Assembly: GCA_023386765.1 (NCBI GenBank)
Contig: JAEWJD010000230.1
Coordinates: forward strand, 1-10,566
Direction: 5' to 3'
Origin: Pseudomonadota bacterium
GTDB lineage: Bacteria; Pseudomonadota; Gammaproteobacteria; Burkholderiales; Burkholderiaceae_B
Length of the DNA: 10,566 nucleotides
Shown: positions 1-5,578 of the stretch, piece by piece
Position numbering within the stretch: the first letter of the stretch is position 1
Layout: each line of letters begins with the position of its first letter
Made by a program: the position numbers and the translations under genes
The notes under the pieces: model-generated
What the model was told of the DNA's origin: nothing
Database searches by the model: none
What the model saw: only the letters and a program-made list of their open reading frames with translations

Positions 1-122
1 TTGCCGCAGCCCGAGGGCCCGACCAGCGCGACCAGCTCGCCGCTGTGAAAGCGGCGGGAAAAATCATCGACGACCCGAAGGTCGCCGAATTGTTTGATGA
101 CATGCTCGAAAGTCAGATCCAT
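1..122 (-). CDS. ABC transporter ATP-binding protein, N-terminal 40 residues (cut by left window edge)
   Basis: The visible part starts MDLTFEHVIKQFGDLRVVDD and ends in a Walker A motif, GPSGCGK, at about residues 35-41, with the last codon cut by the window edge. A conserved aromatic/Phe-Gly segment (KQFG) before the P-loop and the GELVALVGPSGCGK context are typical of the cytoplasmic ATPase of import-type ABC transporters, notably the nitrate/sulfonate/taurine (SsuB/TauB) type. The substrate cannot be decided from 40 residues. I chose the ATG at 122 because no in-frame ATG, GTG or TTG lies just upstream and it leaves a normal N-terminal length before the P-loop. The Shine-Dalgarno is weak (an AAGG about 14 nt upstream). 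The gene follows the ABC-F gene on the same strand after a 116-nt gap that holds its own promoter candidate, so it probably begins a separate transcription unit. Confidence 0.85.
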   Translation of the reverse strand, partial: MDLTFEHVIKQFGDLRVVDDFSRRFHSGELVALVGPSGCG

Positions 123-162
123 GGGCGTCTCGACCGCCTTCGCGGCACTGCAAGTACGCCCT

Positions 163-191
163 AATCTACCGACTCACGATATCCATCCCAA
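163..191 (-). promoter_or_regulatory. Candidate sigma70 promoter of the ABC transporter ATPase gene
   Basis: On the minus strand a -35-like TTGGGA (186-191) is followed after exactly 17 nt by a -10-like TAGATT (163-168). Each hexamer matches its consensus at 4 of 6 positions. The predicted start of transcription, near 156, would give a leader of about 35 nt before the ATG at 122. The 123-238 gap is also visibly less GC-rich than the flanking coding sequence. There is no clear hairpin with a T-run after the upstream ABC-F stop codon, so read-through from that gene is possible. Confidence 0.45.
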
Positions 192-238
192 CGACATCTC
201 TCTCATGTTTTCACAACTGGGGGAGATATGCGGGCGTA

Positions 239-1843
239 TCAGCCCTCGATGCCGCGCGAAGACAGGTAGTCTTCGTAGCCGCCGCGATAGTCGATGATCT
301 CGCCCGTGGGCAGGATTTCGATCACGCGCGTGGCCAGGCCCGACACGAACTCGCGGTCATGCGAGACGAAGAACAGCGTGCCCTCGTACTTCTCGAGGGC
401 GAACTGCAGGGACTCGATCGACTCCATGTCCAGGTGGTTGGTCGGCTCGTCCAGCAGCATGACGTTGTGGCGGCCCAGCATCAGGCGCCCGAAAGTCATG
501 CGGTTCTTCTCGCCGCCGGACAGCACCTTGGGGGCCTTGGGCAGATCATCGCTGGAGAACAGCAGACGGCCCAGCGCCGAACGGATGGCCTGATCGTCGT
601 CGCCCGGTTGGCGGTGCTCGGCCATCCAGTCGAACAGGTTGATGTCGGTTTGCAGAAATTGATCCGAGACGTCCTGGGCCATGTAGCCCAGATCGGCGTT
701 CTCGGCCCACTTCACGCTGCCCCTGTCAGGCGCCAGATCAGTGGCCAACAAACGCAGCAGCGTCGTCTTGCCCACGCCGTTGGCGCCGATGATGGCCACT
801 TTTTCACCCGCGTCGATCATGGCCGAGAAATTCTTGATAACCGGCGCGTCATAGCTCTTGCATACCTTCTCGGCCGTCACGGCCAGACGGTGCAGCACCT
901 TGTTCTGCTCGAAGCGGATGAAGGGGTTCTGGCGCGACGACGGTTTGACCACGACCTGCTCGGACTTGATGCGGTCGATCTGCTTCAGGCGCGAGGTGGC
1001 CTGGCGCGACTTCGATTTGTTGGCCGCGAAGCGGCGCACGAAATCCTGCAGTTCGGTGATCCGTTCCTTGGCCTTGGCGTTATTGGCCGACAGGCGCTCG
1101 CGGGCCTGGGTCGAAGCCAGCATGTAGTCGTCGTAGTTGCCCGGATAGATACGGATCTCGCCGTAATCCACGTCGGCCATGTGCGTGCACACCTGATTCA
1201 GGAAGTGACGGTCGTGGCTGATGATGATCATGGTGCTCTGGTAGCTGTTGAGCACCCCTTCCAGCCAGCGGATGGTGTTGATGTCCAGGTTGTTGGTCGG
1301 CTCGTCCAGCAACAGCACATCGGGGTTGGAGAACAACGCCTGGGCCAGCAGCACGCGCAGCTTCCAGCCCGGGGCGACTTCGTTCATCATCAGGTTGTGC
1401 TGATCGACCTCGATTTCCAGGCCCAGCAGCAGCTCGCCGGCACGCGCTTCGGCGGTGTAGCCGTCATATTCGGCGAACTTGGCCTCCAGTTCGGCGGCGC
1501 GCATGTAGTCGTCTTCGGTCGCCTCGGGATTGGCGTAGATGGCATCGCGCTCGGACATGGCTTCCCACATCTCGGTGTGGCCCATCATCACCACGTCCAG
1601 CACCCGCTTGTCCTCGAAGGCAAACTGATCCTGGCGCAGCTTGCCCAGACGCAGGCCCGGCTCCAGCGACACGTTGCCCGCAGAGGCCTCGAGGTCCCCC
1701 CCGATGATTCTCATGAAGGTGGACTTGCCCGAACCGTTTGCGCCGATCAGGCCATAGCGGTTGCCTTCGCCGAACTTGACGCTGACGTTCTCGAAAAGCG
1801 GTTTGGGACCAAACTGGATAGTGAGATTGGCGGTAGAGATCAC
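239..1843 (-). CDS. ybiT: YbiT-type ABC-F ATPase (ribosome-associated, two ABC domains)
   Basis: This soluble protein of 534 residues has two ABC ATPase domains and no membrane segments, the mark of the ABC-F family, whose members act on the ribosome rather than in transport. It resembles E. coli YbiT nearly end to end, including the opening (STANLTIQFGPKPLFENVSV) and the close (NHLDMESIESL, then GIEG). Domain 1 has Walker A GANGSGKS at 34-41, Walker B ending in DEP near 180-182 and an H-loop SHDR at 209-212. Its signature is the degenerate VAPGWK (about 156-161), as in YbiT. A charged linker spans about 241-295. Domain 2 has GANGVGKT (353-360), a canonical LSGGE (441-445), DEPTNHLD from 465 and SHDRE (494-498). 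I chose the GTG at 1843 because it aligns with the YbiT start. An in-frame GTG at 1888 would add 15 residues unlike the family. It has its own leader and promoter candidate. Confidence 0.93.
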   Translation of the reverse strand: MISTANLTIQFGPKPLFENVSVKFGEGNRYGLIGANGSGKSTFMRIIGGDLEASAGNVSLEPGLRLGKLRQDQFAFEDKRVLDVVMMGHTEMWEAMSERDAIYANPEATEDDYMRAAELEAKFAEYDGYTAEARAGELLLGLEIEVDQHNLMMNEVAPGWKLRVLLAQALFSNPDVLLLDEPTNNLDINTIRWLEGVLNSYQSTMIIISHDRHFLNQVCTHMADVDYGEIRIYPGNYDDYMLASTQARERLSANNAKAKERITELQDFVRRFAANKSKSRQATSRLKQIDRIKSEQVVVKPSSRQNPFIRFEQNKVLHRLAVTAEKVCKSYDAPVIKNFSAMIDAGEKVAIIGANGVGKTTLLRLLATDLAPDRGSVKWAENADLGYMAQDVSDQFLQTDINLFDWMAEHRQPGDDDQAIRSALGRLLFSSDDLPKAPKVLSGGEKNRMTFGRLMLGRHNVMLLDEPTNHLDMESIESLQFALEKYEGTLFFVSHDREFVSGLATRVIEILPTGEIIDYRGGYEDYLSSRGIEG

Positions 1844-1866
1844 GATGTTTGTAAGCGGGGCTTGGC

Positions 1867-1879
1867 GCCCGAAACGGGC
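1867..1879 (-). other. Small inverted repeat in the ybiT leader
   Basis: GCCCG and CGGGC arms of 5 bp are separated by 3 nt (AAA on the plus strand, TTT on the minus strand). The repeat lies 24 nt upstream of the preferred GTG start at 1843 and inside the possible 15-codon N-terminal extension starting at 1888. It could form a short RNA hairpin near the ribosome binding region. No good Shine-Dalgarno sequence is visible immediately before 1843. A 5-bp arm is common by chance in DNA this GC-rich. Confidence 0.35.
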
Positions 1880-1912
1880 TGCCGGCACGCGAGGCGTACC
1901 GGCGTGAAGACA

Positions 1913-1939
1913 GCGCGCGCCGGAAAATCCGCCGCGCGC
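1913..1939 (-). other. Strong GC-rich hairpin in the ybiT 5' leader
   Basis: A 27-nt inverted repeat has outer arms GCGCGCG/CGCGCGC (7 bp), a single mismatch, inner arms of 3 bp (CGG/CCG) and a 5-nt A/T-rich loop. It lies about 70 nt upstream of the ybiT start and about 10 nt downstream of the predicted transcription start. No T-run follows it on the minus strand, so it does not look like an intrinsic terminator of the upstream gene. It is better read as a leader structure, though it could also be part of a factor-dependent stop. Confidence 0.55.
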
Positions 1940-1952
1940 GATTGAGTGAATC

Positions 1953-1984
1953 GTACAGTGTACCAGCCCGGCGCGTTCGCAGCA
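1953..1984 (-). promoter_or_regulatory. Extended -10 promoter candidate with overlapping palindrome, upstream of ybiT
   Basis: On the minus strand TGGTACACT forms an extended -10 (TGnTACACT, hexamer 1957-1962). The -35 is poor (CTGCTG, 17 nt upstream, around 1980-1985), as is usual for extended -10 promoters. The -10 is embedded in a palindrome, GTACA-C-TGTAC (1953-1963), which could be an operator half-site pair or chance. The element sits about 35 nt past the stop codon of the LD-carboxypeptidase gene and would give a leader of roughly 107 nt before the GTG at 1843. Confidence 0.45.
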
Positions 1985-1997
1985 GGGCCGCGCGCCA

Positions 1998-2969
1998 TCA
2001 GTGGTGGTGCTCGTCGATCACCAGATGAGCCAGGCCACGCTCGGTGGCCACCCCCACCTTGCGCCCGATCGGCAGGGTCGCCTTGGTATTGCCATGGCCG
2101 TACGGCAGGCCGCAGATCACCGGCACCTTGGCCTCGCGGCGCAGCCACTTGACCACTTCCGGCATGTCATAGCCTTGGTCGTGAGCGGCCAGTTTGTATT
2201 CGGTGAACGTGCCCAGCACGATGGCTTTCTGGCGCTGCAGCACGCCGGCCAGCAACAATTGCGTCAACATCCGCTCGACGCGGTAGGGATGCTCCCCCAC
2301 GTCTTCCAGGAACAGGATGCCGCCGCGCACCTTGGGGAAATACGGCGTACCCAGCAAAGCGGTGAGCATCGCCAGATTGCCGCCCCACAACACGCCACGC
2401 GCATCCACGGCATCGGCGTCGCGGGTTTCAAAGCTGAGGATTTCGAGCTCGCCGCGCATGATCTCGCCGAACAGCGCCACGGTCAGTTCATCGGTGCGCT
2501 TGCCGCCGAAGTCACGCACGGCGGTCGCGCCGCTGTAGCTCTCGGCGCCGGTCTGCGCCAGCAGCGCGAGACTGAATGCGGTGAAATCGCTCATGCCGAC
2601 AAAGCGCTTGCCGCTGTCGGCCATGGCTTTCCAGTCGATCTGGGGCAACAGCCGCGTCAGACCATAGCCACCACGCGTGGCCATGACAATCGGATGTTTC
2701 TGGGCCGCGGCACGCGTCAAGGCCGCCAGACGCTGCTTGTCGGTGCCGGCAAAGCGCTGGTGCACGGCCAGCGCACTGCGGTCGACCGTGGTTTTGAACC
2801 CCTCTGCGGCCAGGCGTTCGCGCGCGAGATCCAGCGTGACCGGATCGGCCACGGCCGACGAGGGTGACACCAGATAGATGCCGCCCGCCTGACCATGCTG
2901 GGCATGGCAGGCCGGCCCGCAGGCCTGGCCGGGAGCGTGATCGTGACCGTCGTGGCGGGGAGTCTTCAT
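1998..2969 (-). CDS. ldcA: LD-carboxypeptidase (peptidase S66, LdcA family) with His/Cys-rich N-terminus
   Basis: This 323-residue protein fits the S66 family, which cleaves the terminal D-Ala from murein tetrapeptides (L,D-peptide bond) during cell-wall recycling, usually in the cytoplasm. The Ser-Glu-His triad is visible by context: Ser127 in VGMSDFT, Glu222 in FLEDVGEHPYRVERML, and His292 in LPYGHG. The substrate-pocket segment TRGGYG (98-103) and WGGNL (195-199) are also typical. The conserved fold starts near residue 31 (IYLVSPSS). Before it lies an extra segment with His6, 9, 11, 22 and 25 and Cys17 and 21, and the protein ends in HHH; neither is usual in the family. The ATG at 2969 overlaps the tadA stop by 4 nt (ATGA), and no other start occurs before the conserved fold. 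An AAGGA lies 12 nt upstream inside tadA. It is the last gene of the HAD-tadA-ldcA string. There is no signal peptide. Confidence 0.9.
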   Translation of the reverse strand: MKTPRHDGHDHAPGQACGPACHAQHGQAGGIYLVSPSSAVADPVTLDLARERLAAEGFKTTVDRSALAVHQRFAGTDKQRLAALTRAAAQKHPIVMATRGGYGLTRLLPQIDWKAMADSGKRFVGMSDFTAFSLALLAQTGAESYSGATAVRDFGGKRTDELTVALFGEIMRGELEILSFETRDADAVDARGVLWGGNLAMLTALLGTPYFPKVRGGILFLEDVGEHPYRVERMLTQLLLAGVLQRQKAIVLGTFTEYKLAAHDQGYDMPEVVKWLRREAKVPVICGLPYGHGNTKATLPIGRKVGVATERGLAHLVIDEHHH

Positions 2970-3472
2970 GATGGATTGCGTTCCTTGTTGCGGCGTTCGC
3001 GGAAAAACGCCCGCAGCAGATCGCTGCAGGGTTGGGCCAGCACACCGCGGGTGATCGAAGTCTGGTGATTGAGTTGCCCGACCGAGGCAATGTCGAGCAC
3101 GCTGCCGCAGGCGCCGGTCTTGGGATCGGTCGCGCCGAAGACCACACGCGCCAGGCGCGCATGCAACATGGCGCCGATGCACATGACGCAGGGCTCCAGC
3201 GTGACGTAGAGGGTCAGGCCCGGCAGACGGTAGTTGCCCAGGCGGCCGGCGGCCGCGCGCAAGGCCACCACCTCGGCATGGGCGGTGGGGTCGGCATCGG
3301 TGATGGTGCGGTTGGCGCCCAGGCCCAGCACTTCGCCATCGGCGCCGACAATGACCGCGCCGACCGGCACTTCCCCGGCCGCATAGGCCAGGCGTGCCTG
3401 CTCCAGGGCCAGGGCCATGCAGGCCTCGTCGTGCGCCAGCGACATTGCCTGGCTTGCCTCGTCAGCCTCCAT
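2966..3472 (-). CDS. tadA: tRNA-specific adenosine deaminase TadA
   Basis: This cytidine/deoxycytidylate deaminase-fold enzyme of 168 residues converts A34 to inosine in the anticodon of tRNA-Arg(ACG), letting one tRNA read CGU, CGC and CGA. The zinc site is clear: His65 and catalytic Glu67 in DPTAHAEVVAL, and Cys95 and Cys98 in TLEPCVMCIGAM. Other TadA hallmarks are EVPVGAV (34-40), NYRL (80-83), FGATDPKTGACGS and a basic C-terminal helix (FFRERRNKERN) that contacts tRNA in the family. The ATG at 3472 overlaps the end of the HAD gene by 11 nt and has a GAGGG a few bases upstream. A start at Met10 (3445) is also possible and would match the N-terminal length of E. coli TadA. The 3' end overlaps ldcA by 4 nt. 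TadA is normally essential, so the string should be expressed constitutively. Confidence 0.95.
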   Translation of the reverse strand: MEADEASQAMSLAHDEACMALALEQARLAYAAGEVPVGAVIVGADGEVLGLGANRTITDADPTAHAEVVALRAAAGRLGNYRLPGLTLYVTLEPCVMCIGAMLHARLARVVFGATDPKTGACGSVLDIASVGQLNHQTSITRGVLAQPCSDLLRAFFRERRNKERNPS

Positions 3473-4310
3473 AAGCCCTCGACTTCAGGGAAATGGAGCC
3501 CGCCAGGCTGACCAGGGCGGCTTCAAGCAGGTGATAGAGCTCGGCATCTTCGCCATAGCGGGCGAAGTTCAGGTTCGACACGCGCCCCTGCTCGACAAAG
3601 CCCCAGGCCCGGCTGCGCTTGTCGCGATGGTTGGGATCCCAGACGCCGAAGGCATAGCCGCCGGCGGCCCGGACCAGGGAAAAGCACGGGATGTCGGTAT
3701 AGCCATCGCCCACGAAGATCATCTGATCCAGCGGCACCCGCAGGCGATCCTGCGGCACCTTGCGATTGACCTCGAACGGACGGCTGCGGAACTCCGGCCC
3801 GACCAGCCCTTTCTGGATATGGAACAGATAGCGCGTTTTGTCGGTGAAGCTGACGATGCGGCGCGGAAAGGCAATGCCACCGTGCTCGTCGTAGATGAAT
3901 TCGGAAGCCCAGATATCCGTGAACTCGCCGGCGATCGGCGTGGCGCGCACGATATCGCCGATCCCGCTGGATATCAGATAGAACTCCAGCTGGATGCGCG
4001 GCTGGGCGGCCCGCACGGCCTGGCGCAGGCGTTCGAACAGCGTGGTGACGCCCGGATGCAAGGGCAGCCGGCGTCCCCAGGCCTGCAGGCGGTCGCGGGT
4101 GATCAGGCCATGCTTGCCCTGGCGCGACAGCTCGATCATCTTGTACAGATAGGCCGGCACCGGATCCCAGTCGCCTTGCGACAGGAGAGGATCGACCTCG
4201 TCTTTCCAGAATGCAGCCGTATCCACACCCAGGCTTTCCAGAAAGCCGGTGGTGCTGTCCGGGGCCAGCGTGTCGTCGAAATCGAATACCAGGGCGATGA
4301 CGTCGGACAT
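3462..4310 (-). CDS. HAD-superfamily hydrolase (phosphatase-like), substrate unknown
   Basis: This soluble protein of 282 residues has all four HAD motifs: motif I VFDFDDTLA (nucleophile Asp10, acid/base Asp12), motif II LISSG (Ser114/Ser115), a motif III lysine probably at Lys158 (FTDKTRYL), and motif IV FVGDGYTDIPCF (Asp202, Asp206). The DFDDT/GDGYTD pairing and an all-helical stretch between motifs I and II (about residues 16-105) point to a C1-capped, phosphoserine-phosphatase-like member that removes phosphate from a small molecule. The substrate cannot be read from the sequence. It looks longer than standard SerB-type catalytic domains because of an insert around 160-195. The ATG at 4310 is the natural start, directly before the hydrophobic strand of motif I, although the Shine-Dalgarno is weak. 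Its stop lies 11 nt inside tadA, so the two are probably translationally coupled. A possible -10 (CAAAAT at 4339-4344) sits upstream. Confidence 0.88.
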   Translation of the reverse strand: MSDVIALVFDFDDTLAPDSTTGFLESLGVDTAAFWKDEVDPLLSQGDWDPVPAYLYKMIELSRQGKHGLITRDRLQAWGRRLPLHPGVTTLFERLRQAVRAAQPRIQLEFYLISSGIGDIVRATPIAGEFTDIWASEFIYDEHGGIAFPRRIVSFTDKTRYLFHIQKGLVGPEFRSRPFEVNRKVPQDRLRVPLDQMIFVGDGYTDIPCFSLVRAAGGYAFGVWDPNHRDKRSRAWGFVEQGRVSNLNFARYGEDAELYHLLEAALVSLAGSISLKSRAYGG

Positions 4311-4338
4311 TCAGGGAAACTCAAGTGGGCAAGCCGCC

Positions 4339-4344
4339 ATTTTG
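4339..4344 (-). promoter_or_regulatory. Weak -10-like element upstream of the HAD-tadA-ldcA string
   Basis: In the 68-nt gap between the exported-protein gene and the HAD gene, the minus strand reads CAAAAT, about 29 nt before the HAD start codon. It differs from TATAAT at two positions. No recognisable -35 lies 16-18 nt upstream. It is the only A/T-rich patch in this gap, and the geometry would give a leader of about 22 nt. I see no intrinsic terminator for the upstream gene here, so the string may also be read from further upstream. Confidence 0.25.
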
Positions 4345-4378
4345 CCTGATTGCGGCCTGCCCTGCTGCCGGCGTGGCC

Positions 4379-4813
4379 TCAGCGGGCCATGCCATCGGCC
4401 GGCACTGGCACTTCGGTCTCGCGCCAGATGCCGCCCCCATGCACGCTGCCGTGCATGCGGGTATGGCCGTTGTCTTCCATCTGCCGCATGCAATCGCTGC
4501 GATGATCCCCCGGCAGACGGTCGCAACGCATCATGCGATTGCGCTGGTAGTCGGTCGAGGGGTCATGCAGACGGTTGCGGTGCGTCTCGGCGCGGGCAGC
4601 GCCCGCTTCGCGCATGCAGCTATGACGAACCGTGACTTCGGGGGCATTGCGGCAACGTGCCACTTCACTGCGGTAGACCGAGTCGGCCGACGGTTGCGGC
4701 GGCGCCGCCCGGGCCGGCGTGGCTGCCGACAGCGCGGCCCCCAGGGCAAGGAGCGACACGGCAGCCAGCGTGGCGGAGGATTTGCGAATGGCATGCATGC
4801 GTACAAGCTTCAT
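4379..4813 (-). CDS. Unrecognised small exported protein with two Cys-pair repeats
   Basis: I do not recognise this 144-residue protein. It has a classical Sec signal peptide: basic Lys2, Arg5, Arg10 and Lys11, a hydrophobic core at about 14-31, and a likely signal peptidase I site after Ala36 (ATPARA then APPQ). The mature part of about 108 residues is polar and rich in Arg, His and Met. It contains exactly four Cys in two similar units: Cys54-x11-Cys66-Met-Arg and Cys97-x10-Cys108-Met-Arg, each opening with Arg-Cys and ending in CMR. This suggests a duplicated disulfide-bonded helical hairpin in the periplasm. The ATG at 4813 is supported by GGGAG six nt upstream. A second ATG at residue 6 is possible but lacks such a site. 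It has the strand of its neighbours but gaps of 130 and 68 nt separate it from them, so it is probably monocistronic. The function is unknown. Confidence 0.8.
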   Translation of the reverse strand: MKLVRMHAIRKSSATLAAVSLLALGAALSAATPARAAPPQPSADSVYRSEVARCRNAPEVTVRHSCMREAGAARAETHRNRLHDPSTDYQRNRMMRCDRLPGDHRSDCMRQMEDNGHTRMHGSVHGGGIWRETEVPVPADGMAR

Positions 4814-4825
4814 GACAATCTCCCG

Positions 4826-4870
4826 TTAGAAGGCGGGTTGCCCGGCGGGCCGCCCGCGCACAAGGTTCAT
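4826..4870 (-). other. Possible 14-codon leader ORF and hairpins upstream of the exported-protein gene
   Basis: An ATG at 4870 follows AAGGTAGGAC, a fair ribosome binding site, and opens a 14-codon ORF (MNLVRGRPAGQPAF) ending with TAA at 4826-4828. That stop is 12 nt before the ATG of the exported-protein gene and in the same frame. The ORF covers two inverted repeats that cannot form together: 4845-4857 (GCGGG/CCCGC) and 4840-4850 (GCCC/GGGC). The arrangement could couple or attenuate translation of the downstream gene. A run this short and GC-rich may also be chance, so I do not call it a gene. Confidence 0.25.
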
Positions 4871-4910
4871 GTCCTACCTTACGCAAAACCGCCGCCGGCC
4901 GCGCGCGCAA

Positions 4911-4925
4911 ATCACTACAAGTGAT
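4911..4925 (-). other. Inverted repeat just after mnhG; weak terminator or binding site
   Basis: ATCACT and AGTGAT form perfect 6-bp arms around a 3-nt centre, 18 nt past the mnhG stop codon (which is followed at once by a second stop, TAG). On the minus strand the repeat is followed by only TTG before GC-rich DNA. As an intrinsic terminator it would be weak: the stem is A/T-rich and there is no T-run. It could equally be an operator for the exported-protein gene. A smaller GACG/CGTC repeat lies next to it at 4930-4940. Confidence 0.3.
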
Positions 4926-4943
4926 ACAAGACGCAACGTCCTA

Positions 4944-5300
4944 TCAGACATCGCCTTCGGGTTTGTGAGGCGCGTTCGGCCCGACCTCGACGTCCACATT
5001 GCGATAGACCGCCGCGCGCATCAGCAACATGGCCGTCACCGGCGAGGTCAGCACCAGCAGCACGATGATCACGATCTCATGGATCACCAGCCGCGAGCCC
5101 AGATAGGAAAACAACAGGGAAGACGCCACCAGCACGCTGATGGCGCCCAGGGTATTGGCCAGGGTCGGCGCATGGATGCGGGCATAGAAATGGCGGAAAC
5201 GCAGCAGGCCGATGGCACCCGTGAGCGAGACCACGCCCGCGAACACCAGCAGCAGGCTGACCGGCACGGCGATCCACCAGGGCAAACCGTTGGCTGTCAT
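4944..5300 (-). CDS. mnhG: Monovalent cation/H+ antiporter subunit G (MnhG/MrpG/PhaG)
   Basis: This small membrane protein of 118 residues has three predicted helices (about 10-33, 48-67 and 70-92) and a short acidic tail. The cytoplasmic segment between helices 1 and 2, GLLRFRHFYARIHAPT followed by TLG (about 31-52), is the MrpG family signature. G is one of the three small subunits (E, F, G) of the Mrp complex. It is needed for assembly and activity, but its direct part in ion transfer is not settled. The ATG at 5300 overlaps the stop of mnhF by 4 nt (ATGA). It is the last gene of the operon, and the tandem stops TGA-TAG end it. Length and composition are normal for the family. Confidence 0.92.
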   Translation of the reverse strand: MTANGLPWWIAVPVSLLLVFAGVVSLTGAIGLLRFRHFYARIHAPTLANTLGAISVLVASSLLFSYLGSRLVIHEIVIIVLLVLTSPVTAMLLMRAAVYRNVDVEVGPNAPHKPEGDV

Positions 5301-5578
5301 GGCTCGATGACCTCCCCGCGCAACAGAAACTTGGCCATCGCCGCCGAACCGACGAAACCGAACAGGGCGATCAGCAGCGCAATGTCGAAATACACGCCCG
5401 TGCCGGCCCGGATGCCGAATACCAGCATGACCAGCATGCCCTGGATATAGAGCGCATCGAGGCCCAGTACCCGATCCTGGGCGGTGGGGCCGCGCAAGAC
5501 GCGGATCACCGCGCAGCCGGCACCGAGCGAAAAGCAGATCAGCGCAAACGACGCCGACCAGTAGAGCAGCATGTCCAT
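5297..5578 (-). CDS. mnhF: Monovalent cation/H+ antiporter subunit F (MnhF/MrpF/PhaF)
   Basis: This 93-residue protein has three predicted membrane helices (about 4-26, 42-56 and 65-84), the normal size and layout of MrpF. The family motif GPTAQDRVLGLDAL occupies residues 30-43. Its Asp35 is the residue conserved across MrpF proteins and implicated in function. Within the complex F sits with E and G and is thought to help form the cation path. The ATG at 5578 shares one base with the mnhE stop (TGATG), and its own stop overlaps mnhG by 4 nt, so F and G are probably translated by coupled ribosomes. I see nothing unusual in it. Confidence 0.92.
   Translation of the reverse strand: MDMLLYWSASFALICFSLGAGCAVIRVLRGPTAQDRVLGLDALYIQGMLVMLVFGIRAGTGVYFDIALLIALFGFVGSAAMAKFLLRGEVIEP

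Noticed and set aside
1844..1888. A 15-residue N-terminal extension of the ABC-F protein from the GTG at 1888.
   Set aside because: The extension (MPAARFGRQAPLTNI) has no counterpart in YbiT, whose start aligns exactly with the GTG at 1843. It is kept only as an alternative.
1913..1939. Reading the GC hairpin as the intrinsic terminator of the HAD-tadA-ldcA string.
   Set aside because: No T-run follows on the minus strand, and it lies downstream of the promoter candidate of the next gene, so a leader structure is the better reading.
359..1945. A long plus-strand open frame (about 528 codons) antisense to the ABC-F gene.
   Set aside because: Its translation is a Val/His/Gln/Leu-rich shadow without motifs, while the opposite strand encodes two full ABC domains with Walker A, signature and H-loop.
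2001..2867. A 288-codon plus-strand frame antisense to the LD-carboxypeptidase.
   Set aside because: There is no recognisable motif or sensible start site, and it lies wholly within a well supported enzyme gene on the minus strand.
2970..3182. An upstream extension of the LD-carboxypeptidase frame by 71 codons.
   Set aside because: It lies inside tadA in another frame, is Arg/Cys-rich and shadow-like. The ATG at 2969 with a 4-nt overlap is the normal operon junction.
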